Source: JALSHZ01 sp964439815 (GTDB lineage Bacteria; Pseudomonadota; Gammaproteobacteria; UWMA-0217). From it: a stretch of 23,356 nt of DNA. Position 1 is the stretch's first letter; the number at the start of each line of letters is the position of its first letter. The DNA lies in NCBI GenBank assembly GCA_964439815.1, contig CAYTPO010000159.1:1-23356 (forward strand). Reading direction: 5' to 3'. A program made the position numbers and the translations under genes. The notes beneath the pieces are model-generated. The model did not search any database and was not told the DNA's origin. It saw only the letters and a list, made by a program, of their open reading frames with translations. Positions 1 through 8,804 of this stretch are shown piece by piece.

Positions 1-2139
1 TTTGCGATCGATGGAGCAACTGGCGAGATCACGGTGGTGGACAATGCCAATCTGGATTTTGATACGACGGCCAGTTATACGTTGAGTCTGACGGTCTCCG
101 ATGGAACCAATACTTCGGCTACCGAGACGGTGACGATTGATATCATTAACGTGGATGAAAAACCCCTGGCAGTCGATGACGCCTTCACCACCACCGAAGA
201 CACTGCGGTTACAACAACGGATGTCCGTGGCAACGACCATTTTGGCGATACCCCTGTGGTGCTGTTGTCCCATGCCGCAGCGAGTGATCAAGGCGGTACC
301 GTACAGTACCTTGGCAACGGGCAGTTTACTTATACGCCACCAGCCAACTTTACCGGCATCGATACCTTTGCCTACTCCCTGCGCGACGCCAATGGCGATA
401 TTTCTACCGCTACGGTTTCAATACTGGTCACGCCCATCAATGATGCCGTAGTTGGTAATGCCGATCGCTATTCGATCACGGAGGATGGGGTTCTCGAAGT
501 CGATACCGCTTCCGGGGTACTGGCCAATGACAGCGATGTCGACAACGACCCACTGACGGCAACCATTGTAACCGGCACCACCCACGGTACATTGCAGTTG
601 AGACCGGATGGCAGCTTCACCTATACACCTGAACAAAACTTTACCGGGATGGACCGGTTTGTCTATCGGCTCAGCGACGGCGCAGGCAGCAGCCGTGAGG
701 TGTCTGTGGCGCTGGAAATCATGGCAGACAACGATGCTCCCCTGGCACTCGACAGCCAGATCACACTGGATGAGGATACTAGCTATACCTTATCTCCCGC
801 TGATTTTGGTTTTACGGATATCGATGGTGATCGTCCAACCGCGATAGAAATTGCCACCCTGCCGGGAGCCGGCACTCTGACACTGGGCGGTGAGCGCGTA
901 ACAGCGGGTCAGCAAATCACCCTTACCGACATCGAACAGGGCCTGCTGCAATTCACGCCAGAGCAGGACGGCTTTGGGGCACTGTATGCACAAACTGGCT
1001 TTAGGGTATTTGATGGCCAGCTCTGGAGTGAGCAATCCGCAACATTGCAGATATCGGTCAACGGCATTGATGATGCACCCCTGGTCAAAGTACCGGAACA
1101 GCTGTCATCTCTGATGAACAATGAAATTCGGTTCAGCAGCGATCTGACACAGCGTCTGATCATCGAGGATCTGGACGAGGCAGACCAGTTGCAAACTCTG
1201 ACGATCACGGTGTCCGGTGGTTCTCTGACACTGAATTCGCTACAAGGACTGGACAGTACCGAAGGAATTTTCACTTCCCAGCTGACCATTACGGGAACCG
1301 CAACAGCCATCAATACCGCCTTTGAATCACTGGTGTACATACCCGAACCAGGTTTTGCCGGCGATGTACAGATGTCGCTGGTGGCTGGAGATCACAACGA
1401 AGTGGATGCTCATCTGCTGCTTTCAATATCTGCCCCCGTCGGTGCCAATGCAGCTTCTCCCGCAGAGGAGGAAACTGCATCGCCCTCACAGCCGATCGAA
1501 ACAGTGGCTCCCGAACCTGTTTCCACCCCCTCAGACCCAGCTCTTCCCGGTTGGCATGGTTCCGATCACCTGCTGCTTGAAGAGAGATCACCCTGGCATG
1601 CCGATGCAGATCATGCCCTGGAGGTTTTGTGGGAACATAGCCGCCGGCAAACCATCTACAAGGCCTTCGACTACGCTTTCAAGCCCGGGGAATTCACGGC
1701 GCTGTCCGAGGTCCACCTCAATATCAACTGGTCGGCCGAACACCAGGCCTTGTTTGAGTCTCAGCTGCTGTCAAAAGATTCAACCGAACCCTCACCAGTC
1801 GGGTTGTTCAGTTTGCAAATTCCGGAATTCATTCAGGATCTGGACAATATCGATTCGGTTCAGGACGATATCATCATCAAGACCATCAGCTATGGCGCAA
1901 CCGGCTTTACCCTGGGTGCCCTACTCTGGATGCTGCGCAGCGGCAGCCTGCTGACTTCATTACTGCTGGCTTCTCCCGCATGGCGTAATGTCGACCCACT
2001 CCCGGTGCTGGAGCGCAAGGACGACCTTGAAGGAGAAGAAGATGAGAAAGAAGGGGCTATCGACAGGCTCGGCGACAATCTGCTGACTGCCACCGGGCAA
2101 AGAGAGGAATCAATTGTGGAAATCACTCACCGGGAATGA
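1..2139 (+). CDS. C-terminal part of a giant tandem cadherin/Ig-like repeat surface protein (5' truncated)
   Basis: The reading frame is open from base 1, so the gene begins upstream; 712 residues are visible. The first residues (FAIDGATGEITV...LDFD) are the classic end of a cadherin-type repeat. Two tandem-95/Big_9-like repeats follow at about residues 52-148 and 150-246, each with an EDG/EDT start, a GxFTYTP.xNFTGxDxFxY core and an INDA/DNDA end. Two more divergent repeats lie at about 247-359 and 360-478. A Pro/Glu-rich linker (479-517) leads to a non-repetitive C-terminal module (518-712) with a hydrophobic segment at about 629-660 (LLWMLRSGSLL...ASPAW), a DPLPVL motif and a very acidic tail. 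Such repeats usually serve in adhesion or calcium-dependent surface structures. From memory, similar WxLRSGSL...PxWxxxDPLP endings close other large gammaproteobacterial repeat proteins. No RTX-type C-terminal secretion signal is evident. Substrate and export route are unknown. Confidence 0.85.
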   Translation, partial: FAIDGATGEITVVDNANLDFDTTASYTLSLTVSDGTNTSATETVTIDIINVDEKPLAVDDAFTTTEDTAVTTTDVRGNDHFGDTPVVLLSHAAASDQGGTVQYLGNGQFTYTPPANFTGIDTFAYSLRDANGDISTATVSILVTPINDAVVGNADRYSITEDGVLEVDTASGVLANDSDVDNDPLTATIVTGTTHGTLQLRPDGSFTYTPEQNFTGMDRFVYRLSDGAGSSREVSVALEIMADNDAPLALDSQITLDEDTSYTLSPADFGFTDIDGDRPTAIEIATLPGAGTLTLGGERVTAGQQITLTDIEQGLLQFTPEQDGFGALYAQTGFRVFDGQLWSEQSATLQISVNGIDDAPLVKVPEQLSSLMNNEIRFSSDLTQRLIIEDLDEADQLQTLTITVSGGSLTLNSLQGLDSTEGIFTSQLTITGTATAINTAFESLVYIPEPGFAGDVQMSLVAGDHNEVDAHLLLSISAPVGANAASPAEEETASPSQPIETVAPEPVSTPSDPALPGWHGSDHLLLEERSPWHADADHALEVLWEHSRRQTIYKAFDYAFKPGEFTALSEVHLNINWSAEHQALFESQLLSKDSTEPSPVGLFSLQIPEFIQDLDNIDSVQDDIIIKTISYGATGFTLGALLWMLRSGSLLTSLLLASPAWRNVDPLPVLERKDDLEGEEDEKEGAIDRLGDNLLTATGQREESIVEITHRE

Positions 2140-2151
2140 GTAACTGTAGGA

Positions 2152-2436
2152 TTACAGCTGAATGAAGAGCACACAAACCGCTGCCAGCATCAGCAGATTG
2201 GCAGCAAGCGTGTATTTACCAATGCTGGATCTCCAGGCCAACAGTGAAGCGACCGTTGCACCGACAGAGAAAGGTACCGGCGGGGCAATGGCAAACAGAT
2301 TGTGCTTCATTGCCGTAATCGGGAAATCCAGCGTCGCCAGCTGCACCAGCGCACCTGGTGATTGCACCAGAAACAGTGCACTGAGCACCAATGACAGCGT
2401 TCCCAATATGATTCCGGACATACTGAATATATTCAC
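2152..2436 (-). CDS. small integral membrane protein, hypothetical
   Basis: This 94-residue protein has three hydrophobic stretches at about residues 5-25, 48-67 and 74-93, joined by a short polar loop containing DFPITAMKHN. I do not recognise the family. The start is GTG, preceded closely by AAGGAAG, which favours it over the ATG four codons downstream. The stop lies 12 bases from the stop of the convergent repeat-protein gene. It lies downstream of the copper pump genes on the same strand, but 155 bases away and across a small hairpin, so membership in that operon is not certain. The consistent membrane-protein composition and the ribosome-binding site make it a credible gene; no function can be given. 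Confidence 0.6.
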   Translation of the reverse strand: MNIFSMSGIILGTLSLVLSALFLVQSPGALVQLATLDFPITAMKHNLFAIAPPVPFSVGATVASLLAWRSSIGKYTLAANLLMLAAVCVLFIQL

Positions 2437-2494
2437 ATCACTTCCTTTGAAAACTGAACCAAACGCCTCCGATCCGACTTGTCATTCCAGACAG

Positions 2495-2517
2495 GATCCT
2501 AGGGAAAACCCGGGATC
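2495..2517. repeat. imperfect hairpin between pump gene and small membrane gene
   Basis: GATCC and GGATC arms plus inner GGG/CCC arms enclose an AAAA loop, with a small internal mismatch. It lies in the 155-base gap downstream of the RND pump gene on the minus strand. There is no T-tract on either side, so it is not a standard intrinsic terminator. It could still stabilise an mRNA 3' end. Confidence 0.3.
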
Positions 2518-2591
2518 ATAGAGAGGAGGTTCAGGCGCCCCAATGACAAATATCAATGACTGGCGAAAGTGATCATGCCTGGAAGTAGTAT

Positions 2592-5500
2592 TTACATTGA
2601 TTCACCAGAGGGCTGCAACAATCTGTCATTACTGAGGATACGCCGCTTCATCAGGAAGTAGATGGCGGGTATGACAAACAGTGACAGCAGCGGCGCGGTG
2701 ATCATGCCGCCAATCATGGGCGCAGCTATCTTCTGCATTACGTCGGAGCCGGTTCCCGACCCGAGCATGATCGGGATCAGGCCGGCAATGATGACGGCAA
2801 CGGTCATCGCCTTGGGCCGCACCCGCAGTACCGCACCTTCCATAATCGACTGCTTGATGTCTTCCACCGAATTCAGCTTGCCGTGCTCCTGCCAATCATC
2901 GTAGCTGTTGTTCAGATAGATCAGCATGACAACCCCGAACTCGGCCGCAACCCCTGCCAGCGCAATGAATCCGACCGCCACCGCCACGGAAAAGTGATAC
3001 CCCAGCACCCAAAGCAGCCAGAGTCCCCCGGTCAATGCAAAAGGCAGCGTACCCATGATCAGCACCGCTTCCGCAACGCGTCCGAAGGTCATGAACAGCA
3101 GAATGAAGATCATCAGCAGCGTAATCGGAATGAGCAGCGTAAATCGCGCCTTGGCTCGCAGCAGATATTCATACTGGCCCGACCATGTGATCGAATAGCC
3201 GGGCGGCAGCTCGACCTGCTCCCGGACCGCCTTTTGAGCACCCTCGATGTATGAACCAAGATCGACATCCCGGATATCGACAAAGGTCCAGCCATTGGGC
3301 CTGGCATTTTCACTCTTGATCATCGGCGGACCATCGGAAATGCTGATGCTCGCCACCCGCGACAGAGGAATCTGCGCACCGGTAGGCGTCACCAGCGGAA
3401 GATTCTTCAGCTTCTCGATATCATCCCGGGTTTCCCGCGGATAGCGCAGATTGACCGGATACCGCTCCAGCCCCTCAACCGTCCAGGTCACATTCATGCC
3501 GCCAACAGCTCCGGAAATCACGTCATTGATATCGCTGATATTCAGGCCGAATCGCGCCGCCTTGACCCGATCCGGCTGGATATCGATATAACGGCCTCCC
3601 ACGACCCGCTCGGAATAGACCGATGCCGTTCCCGCAACCTTGCTGACCACCGCCTCCAGCGCCTTGCCAATCTGCTCGATGGTCTTGAGATCGGGGCCAG
3701 CCACCTTGATACCCACCGGCGTCTTGATGCCAGTGGCAAGCATATCAATCCTAGTTTTGATCGGCTGCACCCAGGCATTGGTCAGTCCCGGTATCTGAAT
3801 GCTTCTGTCCAGCTCGGCAATCAGTTTTTCCGTCGTCATCCCGGTGCGCCATCGTGACTTGTCATGCAGCTGGATGGTGGTTTCGATCATTGTCAGCGGC
3901 GCAGGATCAGTCGCTGTTTCGGCACGCCCGATCTTGCCGAACACCGATTTGACCTCGGGAAAGGTCTTGATGATCCGATCCGTCTGCTGCAGGATTTCGG
4001 TCGCCTTGCCAATGGAAAGTCCGGGCAGCGTCGTCGGCATATAGAGCAGGTCCCCCTCCTCCAGCTCCGGCATGAATTCGGTGCCCAGGTTTTTCAGCGG
4101 CACGATAATCGAGGCAATACTCAGCAGGCAGACAATAATCGTGATAACCGGAAACCGCAGCACCAGACGCAATAACGGACGATATATGAAAATCAGAATC
4201 TTGTTGACCGGGTTGGACTCCTCGGCCGGAATCCTGCCGCGAATGAAATAGCCCATCAGTACCGGGATCAACGTGACCGACAATCCGGCTGATGCCGCCA
4301 TGGCATAGGTTTTCGTATACGCCAGCGGCGAAAACAACCGCCCTTCCTGCGCCTCCAGCGCAATGACGGGAACAAAGCTGAGGGTAATGATCAGCAGCGA
4401 AAAGAACAGCGCCGGGCCGACTTCCGCCGCTGCATTGCCAATGATTTCCCAGCGTTCATTATTGGAAGGTTTGCGGCCGAAGCTGTCCTCCCATTTTTCC
4501 AGCTGCTTGTGCGCATTCTCGATCATGACAATGGCCGCATCCACCATTGCACCAATGGCAATGGCAATGCCACCCAGTGACATGATATTGGCGTTGATGC
4601 CCTGCTGATGCATGACAATAAACGCAATCAGAATACCTACCGGCAAGCCGATAATGGCCACCAGCGCCGAACGCAGGTGAAACAGGAAGACAATACAAAC
4701 CAGCGCCACGATGGCGAATTCTTCCAGCAGCTTTTCACCCAGGTTTTCCACCGCCCGATGAATGAGCTGCGAGCGGTCATAGGTTTCGATGATTTCAACA
4801 CCCGCGGGCAGCCCCTGCTTCAGTTCCTCGATACGCTCCTTGACCTTTTTGATCACCTCCAGCGCATTCTCACCAAACCGCATCACGACGATCCCGCCAG
4901 TCACCTCACTTTCACCATCGAGTTCGGCAATACCACGACGCATCTGCGGACCAATATCCACCCGCGCCAGATCGCGCACCAGAATCGGTACGCCGGTAGC
5001 CTTGTTGACACTGACCGGAACCGTCTCGATATCCTCGACCGTCGACAAATATCCCTTGCTGCGCAACATGTACTCGGCCTCGGCCAGCTCGACCACCGAA
5101 CCACCCACCTCATTGTTGGCATTGACCAGTGCCTGGCGCAAACGCGCCAGCGGAATGCCGTAGGCGCGCAGGCGATCAGGATTGGCCGTTACCTGGTATT
5201 GCTTGAGCATGCCGCCAACGGTGGCAATCTCGGCAACCCCGGGCACCGACTGCAACTCGAATTTCAGAAACCAGTCCTGCAGGGAACGCAGCTGCGAGAG
5301 GTCATTGTTTCCCGTGCGATCCACCAGCGCATATTCATAGATCCAGCCAACCCCCGTGGCGTCCGGCCCCAGCGCAGGTTGTACACCAGCCGGCAATTCC
5401 GCAGCCGCCTGGTTCAGATATTCCAGCACCCGCGCACGTGCCCAGTAGAGATCCGTCCCCTCCTCGAAAATCACATAGACATAGGAATCCCCAAAAAAGG

Positions 5501-5756
5501 AATAACCGCGCACCACCTTGGCCCGCGGCACTTTCATCATGGTGGTTGTGATCGGATAGGTCACCTGATCTTCGACGACCTGGGGCGACTGCCCATTGAA
5601 TGAGGTCTTGATAATGACCTGCACATCGGAAAGATCTGGAATCGCATCGAGCGGTGTTCGCGATACTGAAATGGCACCCCAGATCACGACCAGCGCCGTC
5701 ACCATCAGGACCAGCAGACGGTTCTTTATCGAATGTGTAATGACTGAAGTCAGCAT
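2592..5756 (-). CDS. cusA: CusA-type Cu(I)/Ag(I) efflux RND pump, inner-membrane subunit
   Basis: This 1054-residue protein is full length for heavy-metal RND pumps (E. coli CusA is about 1047). It uses the proton gradient to export metal through a periplasmic adaptor and an outer-membrane channel. Hydrophobic blocks occur near the N-terminus, at about 340-550 and at about 870-1040, separated by two large periplasmic loops, as expected for 12 transmembrane helices. The three methionines that form the Cu(I)/Ag(I) site in CusA (573, 623, 672) are all present at the same numbers, in LLYMPTTLPG, LTMIETTI and RIDMLATG. This separates it from CzcA-like Zn/Co/Cd pumps. An acidic proton-relay residue is found in GAMVDAAIVMIENAHK (D about 406). 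The ATG lies 9 bases after the adaptor stop, with a G-rich ribosome-binding site, so it is co-transcribed with the adaptor. No CusF-like chaperone or two-component regulator is in the window. Confidence 0.95.
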   Translation of the reverse strand: MLTSVITHSIKNRLLVLMVTALVVIWGAISVSRTPLDAIPDLSDVQVIIKTSFNGQSPQVVEDQVTYPITTTMMKVPRAKVVRGYSFFGDSYVYVIFEEGTDLYWARARVLEYLNQAAAELPAGVQPALGPDATGVGWIYEYALVDRTGNNDLSQLRSLQDWFLKFELQSVPGVAEIATVGGMLKQYQVTANPDRLRAYGIPLARLRQALVNANNEVGGSVVELAEAEYMLRSKGYLSTVEDIETVPVSVNKATGVPILVRDLARVDIGPQMRRGIAELDGESEVTGGIVVMRFGENALEVIKKVKERIEELKQGLPAGVEIIETYDRSQLIHRAVENLGEKLLEEFAIVALVCIVFLFHLRSALVAIIGLPVGILIAFIVMHQQGINANIMSLGGIAIAIGAMVDAAIVMIENAHKQLEKWEDSFGRKPSNNERWEIIGNAAAEVGPALFFSLLIITLSFVPVIALEAQEGRLFSPLAYTKTYAMAASAGLSVTLIPVLMGYFIRGRIPAEESNPVNKILIFIYRPLLRLVLRFPVITIIVCLLSIASIIVPLKNLGTEFMPELEEGDLLYMPTTLPGLSIGKATEILQQTDRIIKTFPEVKSVFGKIGRAETATDPAPLTMIETTIQLHDKSRWRTGMTTEKLIAELDRSIQIPGLTNAWVQPIKTRIDMLATGIKTPVGIKVAGPDLKTIEQIGKALEAVVSKVAGTASVYSERVVGGRYIDIQPDRVKAARFGLNISDINDVISGAVGGMNVTWTVEGLERYPVNLRYPRETRDDIEKLKNLPLVTPTGAQIPLSRVASISISDGPPMIKSENARPNGWTFVDIRDVDLGSYIEGAQKAVREQVELPPGYSITWSGQYEYLLRAKARFTLLIPITLLMIFILLFMTFGRVAEAVLIMGTLPFALTGGLWLLWVLGYHFSVAVAVGFIALAGVAAEFGVVMLIYLNNSYDDWQEHGKLNSVEDIKQSIMEGAVLRVRPKAMTVAVIIAGLIPIMLGSGTGSDVMQKIAAPMIGGMITAPLLSLFVIPAIYFLMKRRILSNDRLLQPSGESM

Positions 5757-5765
5757 TGAGCCCCC

Positions 5766-6986
5766 CTACTCGGCCGCAAAGCGGCGCAAGCTGGCCTGCA
5801 GGTTGGATTCGGAATCAATCAGAAATTGCCCCGACTCGACGATGGTTTCCCCCTCCTTCAACCCGGAGAGAATCTCCACCTGCCCACCGCTGGACATGCC
5901 GGTCTCGACTTCCACCGGCCGGAAATCTCCCGCTTCGGTCTGCACCACGACACGGGTGGTCTGCGGCGCCTTGATCAATGCTTCACGCGGTACCGCCAGC
6001 ACCTGCTTTTTCGGGCCGCCATACAAGATGACATCGGCAAACATATTCGGCTTGAGCACGCCATTGTCATTGGGAATGCGTATCCGCAGTGTCAGGGTCA
6101 GCGTTACGGGATCAAGCTCCGGATAAATATAATCGACGCTCCCCTCCCACACCTTGCCCGGCAGGGCTGCAATGCGAATTTCAACGGCATTGCCCTGCCT
6201 TACCCAATTGATCTGATGTTCGAAGACATCGACCTTGACCCAGATATCCGTCAATTTGGCAAAGGTGAACAGCTCCGATGATGGCTGAATGTACATCCCC
6301 TCACGCAACCCGATGGCTGCAATCACGCCATCGGTTGGCGAGAGCAGTGGAATGGTCTGCATTGCCTTGCCGGTTTTGCCAATCCGCTGGATGACGCTAC
6401 GCGGAGTACCGAGCAGTTCCAGCCGTTTTTCCGCCGAACGGGTCAACTCCCTGCGCCCGGATTTTGTCGCCACGATATATTCTTCCTGCGCCGAGAATAT
6501 TTCCGGTGAGTAGTATTCCAGCAGCTTCTGGTGCTTTTTTACCGGCTCACCCAGGCTGCGTACTGCCAACTTCTCCACCCAGCCACTGCTGCGGGGATGC
6601 AGATGCACCAACTGATCTTCATTGTATTCGACGCGGCCAACGGTCTTGATATAACGCCACAGTGTCTTGCGCTCGACCTTCGTGGTTCGCAACCCCATCG
6701 AGCGACGAATTTCCGGAGAAACCGAAATGGCGGGATAATCCTCCCCATCCCCTGCAGCATTGCCCTCCGTGGATTTTGGCACCAGATCCATGCCACAAAT
6801 CGGGCAACTGCCTGGCTCTCCTCTGATGATCTGCGGATGCATGGGGCAGACATAATCCGGGTCGGTATGCTTGAGCGCATGCTCCAGCGCCGTTTCCGTT
6901 GCCTCCTGCTCTGGCACTTCGGCATTGCAGCCTGCGAGCACAATGATCGAAACAACCAACAGTAAAATACTCAGCAGACTCTTCAT
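5766..6986 (-). CDS. cusB: CusB-type periplasmic adaptor (membrane fusion) lipoprotein with N-terminal heavy-metal-binding domain
   Basis: This 406-residue protein is the adaptor that links the pump to the outer-membrane channel. Residues 1-20 form a lipoprotein signal ending in LAGC, so Cys20 is probably lipidated. Residues 45-70 (YVCPMHP...CPICGM) are a heavy-metal-binding domain of the kind found in some CusB/CzcB proteins and Cu-ATPases, with C47, M49, H50, C61, C64 and M66 as possible ligands. The remainder follows the HlyD-like order: barrel-sandwich hybrid halves around a helical hairpin (about 120-240), a beta-barrel (about 240-320, IWVKVDVFEHQINWV) and a membrane-proximal domain ending in GLKEGETIVESGQFLIDSESNL. 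Its ATG overlaps the TGA of the upstream channel gene (ATGA), indicating translational coupling. The metal domain suggests it takes part in metal capture; that is inference. Confidence 0.93.
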   Translation of the reverse strand: MKSLLSILLLVVSIIVLAGCNAEVPEQEATETALEHALKHTDPDYVCPMHPQIIRGEPGSCPICGMDLVPKSTEGNAAGDGEDYPAISVSPEIRRSMGLRTTKVERKTLWRYIKTVGRVEYNEDQLVHLHPRSSGWVEKLAVRSLGEPVKKHQKLLEYYSPEIFSAQEEYIVATKSGRRELTRSAEKRLELLGTPRSVIQRIGKTGKAMQTIPLLSPTDGVIAAIGLREGMYIQPSSELFTFAKLTDIWVKVDVFEHQINWVRQGNAVEIRIAALPGKVWEGSVDYIYPELDPVTLTLTLRIRIPNDNGVLKPNMFADVILYGGPKKQVLAVPREALIKAPQTTRVVVQTEAGDFRPVEVETGMSSGGQVEILSGLKEGETIVESGQFLIDSESNLQASLRRFAAE

Positions 6987-8233
6987 GACGATTTCTCCCC
7001 CTGCAGAAAATGGATTTCTATAATGATTCTTGCTCTTTGCACTTGCAGCGACAGCAACGTGCGCCGGCTTTTTACCAGCTCGGTGTCGGCATCGATTACG
7101 TCAGTGGCGAGTGCCTTGCCAGCACTATAGTCACTGTCTACCAGTAGTTTTACCTGCTCCAGTTCGGGAATGATATCGCTGCGATAGATGGAAATCTGCC
7201 GGGACAATGCGGTGACCTCCTGCTGCAGGCTGGATAGCGTCGCAACAATATCCTTGTGGCGATAGTCTGTTTCAGCCTCCACGGCTGCCAGCAGTTTTTG
7301 GCGGCGCTGCAATTCCGGCGTCTGGCGGTATTTTCTTGCGACCGGCAGCGATACCGTCACCCCGAAGGTCACGAGATCACTGCGTGTTTCCCGCACACCA
7401 TAGCTCGCCTCAGCGGCCCAGTTCGACTTGAACTTCTCTCTTGCCAAGGCGATATCCTGCTGCAATACCCGTTGTCGAGATTTGAGCATCTTCAGTTGCG
7501 TGTTGTTCGGGAATGTGTTCTCCGGCTGTTGTTGCAACTTATCCGGCAGGCTTTCGGGCCATTTCCTCGAATCGACTGCCGGCACCCACTGCGCCAGAAC
7601 CCGGCGTTGCGCCATTTCATTACTCCGGGTCGCCACCACCGCTGCTTCGGTCTTTGCAATCTGCACCCGCATTCTGGAAATGGCCAACTGCCGTATACGA
7701 CCGGCTCGATAGGCACTTTCCAGCAATGGCATGTTCTGCTGCAGCAAGTTTTTCTTCTGTTCCAGCAACACTGCATCACGAATGGCGGTATAGGTATCCA
7801 GCCAGGCCAGGCGTACTTCTCGCAAGACCTTTACCTGATCCTCTTCCAGTTCGGCCGAGGATTGCTGCGCCAATGCCGTGGCCCTGCGCTTGCGCAATTG
7901 CCGGGTATCGCCTGCCGGAAAACGCTGCTTGACGCCGACCAGCAGCTGGGTCATCGCCTCCTGATCAAACTTGAAGCTATCCACAGGAAGGCTTTGCATG
8001 GCTATTCTTGCCTGCGGATCTTCGAGCTGGGCCGCTGCATCAATCATCGCATTGGCTGCTTCGATCTCCAGCCTGGCGGAGTTGAGGCGCTGATCGGAGG
8101 TGAGCGCAAGAGACTCAACCTCATCCAGCGTCAGATAGCGGTCGCCAGCCTGGCTGGCGAGGGGGAACAGAACGAGTATTGCTGTCGTACAAAGCCATCG
8201 CCTTGAACCACGACACGACAAAATAGGGATCAT
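6983..8233 (-). CDS. cusC: TolC/CusC-family outer-membrane efflux channel
   Basis: This 416-residue protein has a cleavable signal peptide (about 1-29, ending ASQA before GDRY) and two outer-membrane-efflux repeats rich in long amphipathic helices. Typical elements are YLTLDEVESLAL at the mature N-terminus, DPQARIAMQSLPVDSF, and coiled-coil regions such as EVRLAWLDTYTAIRDAVLLEQ. Such proteins trimerise to form the outer-membrane and periplasmic tunnel of tripartite pumps. It is slightly shorter than E. coli CusC (about 457) and lacks that protein's lipidation cysteine after the signal. The ATG is preceded by a CAGGT ribosome-binding sequence. The end overlaps the adaptor start by 4 bases. The name cusC rests on the position in a CusA-type operon; by sequence alone it could equally be called CzcC-like. 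Confidence 0.88.
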   Translation of the reverse strand: MIPILSCRGSRRWLCTTAILVLFPLASQAGDRYLTLDEVESLALTSDQRLNSARLEIEAANAMIDAAAQLEDPQARIAMQSLPVDSFKFDQEAMTQLLVGVKQRFPAGDTRQLRKRRATALAQQSSAELEEDQVKVLREVRLAWLDTYTAIRDAVLLEQKKNLLQQNMPLLESAYRAGRIRQLAISRMRVQIAKTEAAVVATRSNEMAQRRVLAQWVPAVDSRKWPESLPDKLQQQPENTFPNNTQLKMLKSRQRVLQQDIALAREKFKSNWAAEASYGVRETRSDLVTFGVTVSLPVARKYRQTPELQRRQKLLAAVEAETDYRHKDIVATLSSLQQEVTALSRQISIYRSDIIPELEQVKLLVDSDYSAGKALATDVIDADTELVKSRRTLLSLQVQRARIIIEIHFLQGEKSS

Positions 8234-8369
8234 GGAGTTACCTGATATTTGTTGAACCTGAATCCAGCCCTGCGGGAAGTGTCCGCTGCCTGATACAGCG
8301 CAGACTCTTATGGCCGCCGGGTCAGTTCAATTACGTACAGATGGCAGAGGGGATGCACACCGTCACCAG

Positions 8370-8383
8370 GACGGCAAACCGTC
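8370..8383. repeat. perfect 5-bp stem hairpin after the Cys/His-rich ORF
   Basis: GACGG and CCGTC arms around a 4-base loop begin 11 bases past the stop codon of the Cys/His-rich gene (minus strand) and 137 bases before the channel gene. No U-tract follows, so it is not a canonical intrinsic terminator. It could act in processing or in a Rho-dependent control region between the two genes. Confidence 0.3.
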
Positions 8384-8394
8384 TCTTCGTGCGC

Positions 8395-8787
8395 CTATGC
8401 CGCGCCAACAATCAAAGGTGGGCGTAGCAGCCGGGATGTTCGCCCCGTCTTGCTGACAAACAGATCATGAGAAGGGCGTAATCGGTTGATCTTCAGGCTG
8501 AAAATCGGGGGAAAGTCCGGGATGGCCGGGGATGCCAGCGAGGATGCATGGCACTGACAATCGCTGCAACTACAGTGGTCGCTGGCAATATCTTCGTCGC
8601 AGCAGGGCGCATCCACATGATGCACTGTGGCATCATGATGGCACGGGGAAGCGGCATCCATTGACTGGTAGCCGAGGAGGTCATGACCATGACATTGTGG
8701 CACCGATGCCCACGAAGCCGCCGTTACCGTCAGCAACAGGGAGGCCGTCAGCAGCCAGGCAAAAAACTTGTTCCAGTCGAGAGTCAT
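8395..8787 (-). CDS. Cys/His-rich exported small protein heading the copper operon (CopL/DUF2946-like candidate)
   Basis: From the ATG at 8787 it has 130 residues. A signal peptide (about 1-28, FFAWLLTASLLLTV...SWA) is followed by a dense metal-ligand region at 32-80 holding eight Cys (32, 49, 62, 63, 72, 74, 77, 79) and about eight His. The tail ends LLRPPLIVGAA. The frame extends upstream to a TTG at 8835, but the signal peptide begins properly only at the ATG. It lies 161 bases before the channel gene on the same strand. Small Cys/His-rich proteins of this layout (CopL, DUF2946/CruR) occur upstream of copper genes and act as metal binders or copper-responsive leader ORFs. Assignment to those families is inference from composition, position and the RPP-containing tail; I cannot confirm homology. 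Confidence 0.7.
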   Translation of the reverse strand: MTLDWNKFFAWLLTASLLLTVTAASWASVPQCHGHDLLGYQSMDAASPCHHDATVHHVDAPCCDEDIASDHCSCSDCQCHASSLASPAIPDFPPIFSLKINRLRPSHDLFVSKTGRTSRLLRPPLIVGAA

Positions 8788-8804
8788 GATCCCCGCAGTA
8801 TGCC

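Noticed and set aside
2495..2517. Intrinsic terminator for cusA
   Set aside because: A hairpin is present but there is no T-tract on either strand; kept only as a repeat.
4608..5603. 331-residue plus-strand ORF
   Set aside because: It lies entirely antisense to the well-conserved CusA gene and has the Arg/Gln/His-rich composition typical of a reverse-frame shadow.
7256..8206. 316-residue plus-strand ORF
   Set aside because: It is antisense to the TolC-family gene, with Gln/Arg/His-rich composition and no recognisable domain.
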